From contig CM076849.1 of assembly GCA_039519185.1 (NCBI GenBank), positions 57,113,087-57,177,086 on the forward strand: 64,000 bases of DNA, in the 5' to 3' direction. The notes beneath the pieces were generated by a model. The model was given only the letters and a program-made list of their open reading frames with translations, was not told the origin of the DNA and did not search any database. The position numbers were made by a program, and so were the translations under genes. Positions within the stretch are counted from its first letter, which is position 1. Each line of letters starts with the position of its first letter. Shown one piece after another: positions 55,090-64,000 of the stretch. Source of the stretch: Astragalus membranaceus (Eukaryota > Streptophyta > Magnoliopsida > Fabales > Fabaceae).

Positions 55090-55892
55090 GAAGTCGCTGC
55101 AAAAAGATATTGCAAACTTAGCCTTTCAAAGAAGTGGGCTGCAAATAGGCAATCCTTATGGGACCATTTCTCTGATTCAACCAAAACTAGAGATGAAATC
55201 ATAAGTAACGTGCCAACCGGCATAGATGAAACTCAATGGGCTTATTTTGTTACCTATCATTTAACACAAAAAACACAGGTAGGATTTGGTTTACTTTGAT
55301 CTATTTATTTTTGGTGCAGCAAGTTATTTAACTAAAATACATAATTATATTTGTTTGTTTTTAGGAGGTTAGTCAAAGAAATAAAGGAATACAGAGCCTG
55401 CAAGATATTCCTCATACTGGCGGTTCTAAACCTCTCTCGAGAAAAAACAGGAGATGGTAGTTTATTAATTAACCTAATACAGTTTATGATCTAGTATATC
55501 TAATTATATCTATTTTGACATTTTTTATCTATTTTAGTTTTTGGAAACTGGACAACTACCGAGTCGAGGAAAAATGTATATTGAAACCCATAAAAAGAAG
55601 GACGGATCGGTTGTTAACGATGCAGCAAAAGTTATTGTGGTAAGTTTCACTTAGACAATATTGTCTTTAGGTTGCATTTTTTATTTTAATCATGAGTTTT
55701 TAATTTGAAAGTCTTATATGATGGTAGGAACAAATTGAAGTGGGTTTGACTCAAAGTAATATTGATGAGGCCGAAGTTTCTCCAAATGACGTCTTGGGTA
55801 TAGTGCTGGGGCCTGAACACTCTGGGAGAACACGGTGTATGGGAGAACACTCAAATTGCAAAAGAAATATTGTCTCTAATAGGAGGTTGTAA
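55090..55892 (+). pseudogene. CACTA second gene (Transposase_24-like), four exons
   Basis: Coding stretches are about 55090-55278, 55365-55456, 55538-55639 and 55728-55892, separated by introns with GT...AG borders. They read WAANRQSLWDHFSDSTKTRD, NVPTGIDETQWAYFVTYHLT, then DIPHTGGSKPLSRKN, RGKMYIETHKKKDGSVVNDA and EVSPNDVLGIVLGPEHSGRT. This order matches the plant PF03004-type protein found beside TNP2. That protein is thought to bind the subterminal repeats. The junction of exons two and three seems to be one base out of frame, and the 5' end is lost. Confidence 0.75.
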
Positions 55893-56216
55893 CCCCCACA
55901 AAAAGTCCTATAAACTATATGGCAATCAAAAATCTACACAAAAATAAAACTCCTACAGCTTATCTAAAAAAAAACTCCTACAAATCACTCGGGTTAGGGA
56001 GGTTTATAACCCCCTCAAAAAAACCTCCAATAATTGTGGGGGTTAAAAATCCCCGCTAACAGGAACGATACCAGCGTTTCCTTAAAACCCCCGCAAACAG
56101 ATTGCGGCACTTGATTCTCCGGCGTCTTTTAAATCCCCCGTAGAATACGTTGCGGGGTTTAAAACCCCCGCTAAACGACTTAAAAACACCCGCAATCCGT
56201 TCCTTTTTTTGTAGTG
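55893..56216. repeat. CACTA 3' subterminal repeats
   Basis: AACCCCCGC, CCCCCTC and GCGGGGTTT words recur in both directions every 20-40 bases up to the terminal repeat. No gene lies here. Confidence 0.8.
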
Positions 56217-57305
56217 ATTTCACAAAACTGTGTCCTGTTTTCCAACATAGCATCTGAATCAACAGAGTTTCTGCACAACCTTTATCAAGGATATCAAACC
56301 AGAAAATGGGCAGGAGTCAGAAGGAAAATCACAAAAAGGGCAGGAGATGCAGTATCATAAACTTAGAATTTGAGAGGGACATTTCAAGAGGTTCTAACTG
56401 GAAAAAACAACAAATAATCAAAACTGATTCCTCTATTAAAGACACAAACGAAAATCAGGCGAAGGAAAAAAGGGAGAGCACAGTAACAGAAAGAAAAACG
56501 AAAAACGGAATCAAAGAGGAAGAGGGGAAAAGAGAAAAAATCAAAAAATGAAGGGAAAAGAATACTGAGATAACAGAAATGAAAAGAAGAAGGAGAGAGG
56601 AGAAAGAGAAGAGGAACTGCCGCACCTCCGCCACCACGATCTCCGCCGCAGTCCGCAACCATCTGCCGCGCTTCTCACCCTCTCTCCATTCAGTCTGCGT
56701 TTTTTTTCTTTTCCTTAACTCTCACATTCTTTTTAGATTTTTCTCACCTAAGAAATATGTTTGCTAGAAAGTGAAGATAAGGGTCTGATCCCAATCTTTA
56801 AATGATTCCCTTATTATGTTTATTTTATTATTTAGTTTAAATCAACAATTGAAAATAAGGGTGGATCAGAGCACTTTTTGATTGAAACCCTCTCTTGTCA
56901 AATGCTCCCTCTCTTGCCAAACACTCTAATCCATCTACTTTGTACTTCCTTTCTATTATTTTACTTTTTATTATTGTTATTATTATTATTATATGAGAAA
57001 AGTGGGAACCTGGCACCACTTTGAAAGCAGCGAACCCCTCCCCACTTTTTTTATGTTATCTCTCTCTTAGGACGTATGTCATAATCTTTCTTAAAATAAA
57101 GAATTTTAAAAGCCATTGAGTGTCCATCCACATAGTTTTGAGAAAGTTGAATTTTGTGTGCTTGCATCAAGGTGGATACCAATCAAGCTTTGACTCGTGG
57201 AATCAGATCATTCTTTTGAGACTTGTTGGAAAGAGGCGTAAAGAAGTGTACTGAGTGGGAGGATTTCACAGGGCATTCAAAAAGGGAAGAGAGACATAAG
57301 GTTGG
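56217..57305. other. Unidentified sequence right of the CACTA element
   Basis: It continues the text broken at 52467. 56400-56680 is purine-rich on the plus strand. Open frames on both strands are low-complexity (K/E/R or F/S/L) and unconvincing. It is cut at 57305 by the next LTR. Confidence 0.4.
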
Positions 57306-59732
57306 TGTAACACCCCGGTATTTCTATCTAGTCAAAATACCCAAGTGCACATTAGTAACACATCAGAGATATATTTCCTGCTTAGACACTGAATATCACT
57401 ATAAATTTTTCGCTGAATACAACCCAAACAGTCTTATTGACAACAAGACAATATGGTTCTCAGACCATATACCATCAGCATCTATAGTATTCAGTATCAT
57501 ACAAGAAAGCGGAAGAAAGATATACACTAAATACATAATGTCTTAGTATACAGACAACAAAAGGGAAATAAGCTTAAACATAAAGCTAGGCTATCAGCAA
57601 CCAGTCCGAGCTCAACCTACTCGTGCCTCTTGGATTTCCGCTGTCCCTGTGTCTCTGTAAAACAACAACATTTAAACAGTGAGATACAATCTCAGTGAGT
57701 TCTACCGAGACCCCTACTAACTCTCTCGGTTCAATTATTAAACCTTTTTAAAACCAACACGACACCGACTGCAATAAAGTGCTAATCCCGGTGAACGTGA
57801 ACAAACAAAGTGCGGCACCGACTGCAAATCCAGTGCTAATCCCGGTGTATCGCACAGTACGACACCGACTGCAAATCCAGTGCTAATCCCGGTGTACGTA
57901 CAACAAACTCATGACATAACACCGACTGCAAATCCAGTGCTAATCCCGGTGAACCCCCTTACCAATAGTACATTCTCCTATTGGCACGGAGCCTAGGTTG
58001 GGGGAGCATGACTGCCCCGCCTAGTATGTCAAAACATGGGTCGTCACCCAACTCGATATACATATAAACATATATATCTACAGTACTATGAACCCACGGT
58101 CCATCAAATCAGACAATCAATGAAACACTTTAAACCACATTTTATAAAATCCAAGTTCACTCTCGCACTCTAGTTGACCACTTTTCGACACAATTTTCAA
58201 TATCAAAGACAGTTTATTTAGCCTTAAAAATAGAATATTCAATTAGGCCTCTGATTAAGCTTTCCAACGCATCTTAGAACACCTCGATCGGATTCCCGGA
58301 TCAAAAGATATTGCGAAAACAAAATCAGTGAAAAACTGTTGAAAATCTGCAAAACGTCGCGACGCGAATTGCTACCGTCGCGACGCGAAAAACGACAGAA
58401 ACATTTTGCGTGACAAAACTGGGCCAGGTCGCGACGCGAAGAGAACGGGTCGCGACGCGACCCTCTGCAGAAAAGTGCAGGTTTTCCGTTTTCTTGCGAA
58501 ATTCGCTATTACGCTCAATTCCGATTCTTGTTCCGATTAAAAACAGATTTGACAACCATAAAAACAGTTCCAATCAAAGTCACACAATCATTCAAGTCAA
58601 TCAAAAACTCATTCAAAACGGATTTTATCAAAACGCGACATATTTCCCAATTAACGGTTTTTAAGTCAAAATCTTTCGAAATCAAATCACCAAAAATTCC
58701 ATTTAAACGCGACACAACTCGAGACTCGCTCCGATCGATTCCTAATTCGAAACAGACAATATCCAGAAATATTCCAGTCCAGCGAAAGCGGTAAAACAGT
58801 TAATTAATTAATTCGAAACATAAAATCCTAAACGTGAGTAGAACTCACCCTCGAAGCGTGTGCCGACACCGAGACTTCAAAATCACCGAGACTTCGCCAA
58901 ATCACCGAGACTTCCCGCGACACCGCTTTTCTGACGAAACCACACGAACGTTCCCCGAATCAACTACACGCTCCGGCGACGTCCGCAACCGCTCCCAAAG
59001 TTTCCCACTCGACTTCGAGGCATCCTTTTGACCGAATTACCGAATTCCCCGAAATCCTCCATGAATACTATTCATCATCTTCCCCAACTTCAAACCACTA
59101 TTCAACAAAAACCCCAAATATGATTTCTCAAATCTCACCCAATCAAACCTTGATTCTTTCACCCCAAGCTAGTACCCAAGCCTCCATTCGAACTCCCCTA
59201 GCCTTCAAACCGCTTTATTGACGAAGATAGCTCTCAAAAACGCCACCTTGAGCTTCAAACCGAAAATGGCAAATTCGTGTAGAGTGAGTTGATGATGAAG
59301 ATCTTGGTACCAAATCGAAGAGGAAGTAACGCTGAGCATTTTTCGTGTTGGACGGAAGTCGTTTTGATGAGCCTAACCTTCCGCTTTTTCCTCTTCTTCC
59401 TCCTCACCCTTTCTTTCTCTTTTCTTTTCTTTTCTCTCTTTTCCCTCTCTGTTTCTCGCGTGCTTCCATTCTTTCCTTTCTTTCTTTCATTCATTCACAC
59501 ACACACATATATATATTTATTAATATATAAGTTGTGACGCGGTCAAATTACCATATTGATCGAAATTTCCTATTTCGATTCCGAAACTTCCTTGATCCGT
59601 ATTATCCGGTTAACGATCCGATGACAACCAATAAATAATTTTAGCACTCAGTAAATTTACCAGTCGAGTACTAAATTAGTTTAATTGGGTTAACACCCAA
59701 ATAATTCCACTAATTATTTTGCGGATGTTACA
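57306..59732 (-). repeat. 3' LTR of the young chromovirus-like element
   Basis: TGTAACACCCCGG...GCGGATGTTACA, 2427 bp. It contains four copies of a CACCGACTG...CGGTG unit (57758-57958) and four TCGCGACGCGA words (58357-58460). A TATATA/ATAAATATATA patch near 59508-59525 may hold the minus-strand TATA box. Several short Ser/Arg- or Lys-rich open frames here are not supported as genes. Confidence 0.9.
57758..57958. repeat. Hairpin array CACCG-ACTG...CAGT...CGGTG
   Basis: The shared core has arms CACCG/CGGTG and inner arms ACTG/CAGT. Outside the core the flanking arms differ but pair: CACG/CGTG (57758-57799), GTGCG/CGCAC (57810-57855) and GTACG/CGTAC (57857-57901). The fourth unit has no matching outer arm. 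Confidence 0.88.
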
Positions 59733-60828
59733 TTCTCCCCAACTTAAAAGAATTTTGTCCTCAAAATTTCGTCAAGTCTTTCATTTGACTAACCGAGAAT
59801 CGACATTCTCAGAAAGGCCTAAATTTGCTGGAACACAATCTTGAATCAACGAAATGAGTGTAGAAAATCTTCTCAATCCGGCACATCAATCGTCAAGTAT
59901 GATCCACTACAGCCCTAGAACAATTCTAAGGTTATAGTCCGAACTTCCTAGTTACGAATTAATACGAGAAACTCACCATTTGCCTACGTAGGCTTGGCAC
60001 CACGTTTGAAAACACTTCCGAAGCTTCATTCCAATTATCCTCGTTTTACTCCCCAACTTTGATTAATCTAAATCAAAGGGTTTAATACAAGACACTCGAC
60101 AGAAATACTCGTTGAAAAATGAGATCCGCATAACGGTACTCTTCGGTAAAGGTAAAAACTAACACAATTCCTTCGAAGGGTGTATACAATTTCTCCACAA
60201 ATATTCTAGAATCATAATAATTCACGTACATATTGACAATGGTGACGGAAAGTCATTTGTGAAACTTCTTGACTCGCCCCCAAGATTTCGAGACAACACT
60301 TTTCAAAAGATGAAATAAGGATTTTACTAAAAGCTTTGACCTTAAACGTAGAAATAAACCGTGGGAACATCAATTAATTTCGAAGGCAATAAAAATCACC
60401 TCAGTTGTTCTCAAAACAACTATCAAACAAAACTCAGAACTCTTTTTCCTCTATTGCAACTTCATCACGAGGTTTTTACCAACGACGCACCCGATTCCTT
60501 TCCAAATTAGTCCATAGCGTTGAGAACTTCCCCTCAACCAAAGTAATCCTCCTAGGATTTTCTCCCTCAATCAGACTTTATTAACCTCTTGATTCGTTCC
60601 CAAAATTAACTTTAGCATGCGGGTTTTCAAAAAACGATTTTTCAAAACTATTACGCCGCACACCAAGCTTCACTTCGGAAATTCCAGTCACTTGCAAGCA
60701 GATCCATCAATTAATCCTTTGATGGTTATTCGCAACGTGAAAACAGTCAGCAGTTACCTCACTTACATATTCGTATTCACGTTCGCCTTGTCAAACGGAA
60801 TCTCGTAAGACAATCTTATTGTTAACCT
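59733..60828. other. Element interior without recognisable coding
   Basis: Integrase and chromodomain should lie here in a complete relative. The first bases resemble the stretch after the LTR at 25697 (CCCCAACTT, TTTTGTCCTCAAAATT). After that nothing matches a domain in any frame. Confidence 0.55.
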
Positions 60829-62760
60829 TCACCAAGGAGAGGTTAACAAACTAACACCTTGCCACCAAAGTGGAAACTTATGGATGTACTCCAACTTAGA
60901 TCTAAAAGACTCTAACAATTCCATTTCATGCATCATTAACTCTGCTATATGAATGGATTTCCTACTTAGCGCATCGGCTACAATATTAGCCTTCCCCGGA
61001 TGATACTTCATTTCGAAGTCATAACCCTCCAGAAATTCAACACACTTCTCTGCCTGCTATTCAGTTCTTTCTGATCAAACAGATACCTTAAACTCTTGTG
61101 ACCACTAAAGACTTCGAAACGAGACCCATACAGGTAATGTCTTCAAACCTTCAGTGCACACACAATAGCTGCCAATTCCAAATCATGAGTCGAGTAATTC
61201 TCCTCATGAGTCTTCAATTGCCTGAACGCATAAGCTACCTCTTGTTGATTCTGCACAAGAACACATCCTAAACTCTTCCCAGAAGCATCACTGTAAAAAT
61301 TGGAATTGCAAAGACGGATCTGGAAGAATATGGATTGGAGCAGAAGTCAACCGAACCTTCAAATCTTGAAAACATTCTTCACAATCGGCATCCCGCGTAA
61401 AAGGTTGACCCTTACGAGTTAACCGAGTAAGTGGAAGAACCAATTGTGAGAATCCTTCGATAAACTTCCTGTAGTAACCGGCTATACTTAGAAAACTTTT
61501 GATTTCAGTGGCTAACGTTGGTCGTTCCCAATTCAACACCGCTTCCACCTTACTAGGATCCACCGAAACTCCCAATTGGGAAGTCACGCGTCCCAAAAAC
61601 TTTACTTCCGGCATCCAGAAGTCACTCTTCGACGGCTTGGCATACAATTTCCTTTCTCGGAGTACATTCAGATTAATGCGGAGATGTTGGGCATGCTCCC
61701 CAATAGTCTTAGAGTACACCAAGATATTATCAATGAAAACTACAACAAACTGATCCAGGTAAGGGTGGAAACCCTGTTCATGTAATCCGTGAATACCGCT
61801 GGAGCATTAGTCAAACCGAAGGGCATCACTACGAACACGTAATGTCCATACTAAGTACGGGAAGCTGTCCTCGGAATATCTAAGGCTCTAACTTTTAATT
61901 GATGATATCCTGACCTCAGATCAATTTTTGAAAACACCTCTGCACCTCGAAGCTGATCCAGCAATTCGTGTATCCTTAGAAAAGGATATTTGTTCTTGAT
62001 CGTCACTTTGTTGAGTTGTCGATAATTAATGCACAATCTCATGCTACTATATTTCCTTTTGACTAATCACACCAGAGCACTCCCTAGAGAAGTACTCAGT
62101 CGAATAAATTTCTTTAACATCGACTCTTCAAGTTGAGACTCCATTTCCTTTAATTCTCAAGAAACCTTCAATAAGAAACAATAGATATTGATCCCGTGCC
62201 AGGAATCAATTCTACAGTAAACTCTACTTCTCGCTCTGGAGGTCCAGAAGAAACTTCATCGTGAAAACATCCAGAAAGTCATTCACGACCTGAACGTTCG
62301 CCAAATCTAAACTAGTTTCAGTGGATGCAGATAACATACTAACATGTGCTCCCGCACCTTGGAATGAAGATTGACCGTCTAAGGTGAACTAAGTGACCGC
62401 TTCAGAATTTGTCCTAGACAATTCAACTGATTCTGAAGAGGAACTGATAGCTAATTAACACGGACGTTTGAAACATGATTCGCAGTCATCCAATTCATAC
62501 CTAAAGTGGTGTCCACACTTCTCGTAGGCAAACAATAAATTCTACAACGAAATTTCTGCCTCCTATAACAAGTAGACAATTCTATACAAAGATTATGTCT
62601 GGACACGACCCTTAGCAGCAGTTAAAATAGTTATCGGCTCGGATAGTGATGATAAGGCTAATCCCAACCGATTCACACGTGATCGGGATATACAGCAATA
62701 GGTTTCACCCGAATCATATAATATATTGATCGAGTTATTGAAAACTGATCTCATACTCCT
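60829..62760 (-). pseudogene. Protease-RT-RNase H relic of the young element
   Basis: From the right come YDSGET (protease active site, near 62715), MRLCINYRQLNKVTIKNKYP, FSKIDLRSGYHQLKV and, after a stop, NAPAVF and YAKPSKSDFWMPEVKFLG-type residues. Then come FLSIAGYYRKFIEGFSQL, LTRKGQPFTRDADCEECFQD and the RNase H end MKYHPGKANIVADALSRKSI. Frames change at least five times (for example near 61850, 61720, 61290 and 61010). It aligns along its length with the chromovirus at 27400-30900. Confidence 0.85.
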
Positions 62761-63300
62761 CAGTAGATTGTCTGCAGTCGTAATTGCCTAAACATCCAGA
62801 ATGTTGACTCGTCCTTTCCTTAGAGCTGCTTGTAACTCCTTGAAACTCTTCCTTACGGGCACTCTTTACCATAGTGACCCTCTACATTTCTATAATAGCA
62901 CTGATTAGATCTTCGCTTGCAATCACCGCTGTGAGGCTTTCCACAGTTAGAACATCTTCTGACCTTTGAAGAATCAAAGAATTGCATCTGCTTTTCCTTT
63001 GATGAAATTATCTTAGGACTTGCATTCGGAATTGATAACTTCAACTACCTCCTTTCCTTTCCCATACTTCCTATGAGATCATCCTCGGCGACATAGGCTG
63101 ATTGCACTAAGGCAACAAAATTGGTAATAGTATAAGAACTGAGACCATAAATCATAAAAGCACTTATGCCCTTCTTATACTTCTGCATTCTCCATTCGTC
63201 ATCCGAAGCTTACTTTACCACTTGGTAAAACTGAGACAACTTCTCAAACTTAGCGGTGCATTCTTCCACCATCATGCCACCTTTCCTGAGGATGCACCGG
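62761..63300 (-). pseudogene. Gag C-terminal relic with damaged zinc knuckle
   Basis: 62853-63044 reads CSNCGKPHSGDC followed by CYYRNVEGHYGKEC. The second box is a CCHC knuckle in which the second Cys has become Arg, so zinc binding should fail. 63060-63300 carries shifted text comparable to the capsid end of the older chromovirus. It could not package RNA. Confidence 0.75.
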
Positions 63301-63478
63301 TTGGAGATTCCGGTCTTGGTCGAGGACTGCGTCTTGATCATCCTACCATAATTCCGCTTATGATGCACTAAGTATTAAGTTGATCAGGCTCCATGTCTCT
63401 TAGCATCACAAGGGTAATTACAACCAGGACTAACAAGGAATCGACTCAACCCTAAACTAAGTCCGACTAGGTCGAACC

Positions 63479-63490
63479 GCTCTGATACCA
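63479..63490 (-). other. Primer-binding site, initiator tRNA-Met type
   Basis: The minus strand reads TGGTATCAGAGCGGTTCG two bases after the LTR end. The same site occurs at 32085-32096 in the older element. Confidence 0.9.
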
Positions 63491-63492
63491 AC

Positions 63493-64000
63493 TGTAACAC
63501 CCCGGTATTTCTATCTAGTGAAAATACCCAAGTGCACATTAGTAACACATCAGAGATATATTTCCTGCTTAGACACTGAATATCACTATAAATTTTTCGC
63601 TGAATACAACCCAAACAGTCTTATTGACAACAAGACAATATGGTTCTCAGACCATATACCATCAGCATCTATAGTATTCAGTATCATACAAGAAAGCGGA
63701 AGAAAGATATACACTAAATACATAATGTCTTAGTATACAGACAACAAAAGGGAAATAAGCTTAAACATAAAGCTAGGCTATCAGCAACCAGTCCGAGCTC
63801 AACCTACTCGTGCCTCTTGGATTTCCGCTGTCCCTGTGTCTCTGTAAAACAACAACATTTAAACAGTGAGATACAATCTCAGTGAGTTCTACCGAGACCC
63901 CTACTAACTCTCTCGGTTCAATTATTAAACCTTTTTAAAACCAACACGACACCGACTGCAATAAAGTGCTAATCCCGGTGAACGTGAACAAACAAAGTGC
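63493..64000 (-). repeat. 5' LTR of the young element (continues past window)
   Basis: The 508 bases present match 57306-57813 with one difference. The incidental 71-residue open frame here also occurs in the other LTR. Confidence 0.92.

Larger units (their letters stand above)
52468..56216 (+). mobile_element. CACTA (En/Spm) DNA transposon, 3749 bp
   Basis: It starts CACTACAAAAAACGG and ends CCGTTCCTTTTTTTGTAGTG, giving terminal inverted repeats. A 3-bp ATT flanks both ends (52465-52467, 56217-56219). Subterminal regions are full of GGAGGTTTT and AACCCCCGC words in both orientations (52490-52640; 55885-56200), the expected transposase-binding repeats. Inside are a TNP2-type transposase relic and a second multi-exon gene relic. 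The ends look usable, so it could be mobilised by a related active element. Confidence 0.95.
57306..64000 (-). mobile_element. Young chromovirus-like element, coding part degenerate
   Basis: The LTR at 57306-59732 and the LTR starting at 63493 (cut by the window end) differ at one position in 508 compared (57333 C, 63520 G). An iMet primer site lies at 63479-63490 and a purine tract adjoins the left LTR at 59733. The inside reads leftwards as gag, protease, RT and RNase H relics. No integrase is found. Near-identical LTRs with broken genes point to recent movement by proteins supplied in trans. Confidence 0.88.

Noticed and set aside
58528..59031. Arg/Ser/Thr-rich plus-strand frames in the young LTR
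   Set aside because: They lie inside an LTR, lack domains and overlap several other spurious frames.

Overview
The window is a stretch of plant nuclear DNA packed with nested transposable elements. The organism is probably a legume. The evidence is the Ogre/Tat, Athila-like and chromovirus Ty3/gypsy elements, Ty1/copia and LINE pieces, a CACTA transposon, a Mutator-type MITE, a spliced R2R3-MYB gene and an F-box gene of the plant F-box-associated type. The species cannot be fixed from the sequence alone. Only two ordinary host genes are seen: an F-box protein gene (43457-44812, +) and a three-exon MIXTA-like R2R3-MYB gene (48761-50658, -).

Layout, left to right. 1-14789: Ogre-type sequence on the minus strand. 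It comprises one partial LTR (1-2402) and a deletion-derivative element (2407-14789) with tRNA-Arg-type primer site, polypurine tract, gag, scraps of pol and a very large 20-bp minisatellite in its 3' UTR. 14790-22742: a non-autonomous Athila-like element (gag-protease plus a plant-transposon-domain gene, no reverse transcriptase), itself hit by a solo LTR (20015-22222, target duplication GAAGT). 22743-24319: the 3' half of a copia element into whose RT the Athila-like element jumped. 24320-34500: a chromovirus (minus strand), with another LTR lodged in its RT. 34501-36610: tandem array of a ~285-bp unit. 36720-40136: LINE 3' end split by a third solo LTR (37488-40101, target duplication AGGCT). 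40137-43050: eroded gypsy gag. 43244-50830: the gene island (F-box, MYB) with LINE and copia scraps, an AT-rich tandem repeat and a MITE (46296-46671, 9-bp target duplication). 51950-57305: copia LTR piece and an unidentified sequence carrying a CACTA element with intact ends (52468-56216, target duplication ATT). 57306-64000: a young chromovirus-like element with wrecked coding sequence, running off the window.

The most striking observation is structural. The LTRs of at least four families, plus the Ogre 3' UTR, contain arrays of short hairpins. Within an array the loop and linkers are conserved while the two stem arms change together (for example TTGGAAC with GTTCCAA, then GGTTTGA with TCAAACC). 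Family-specific palindrome cassettes (AATCGATT, GGCGCC, TCGCGACGCGA, GCACGATCCGTGC) sit in the same LTRs. The TCGCGACGCGA cassette is shared by unrelated elements. This looks like selection for RNA or DNA secondary structure in retrotransposon termini. A role in RNA dimerisation or packaging is a guess.

Inferred order of events at the left: chromovirus, then copia into its LTR, then the Athila-like element into copia, then Ogre into the Athila-like LTR. The solo LTR in the Athila-like gag is a separate event. All functional calls are by reading motifs; no database search was run.
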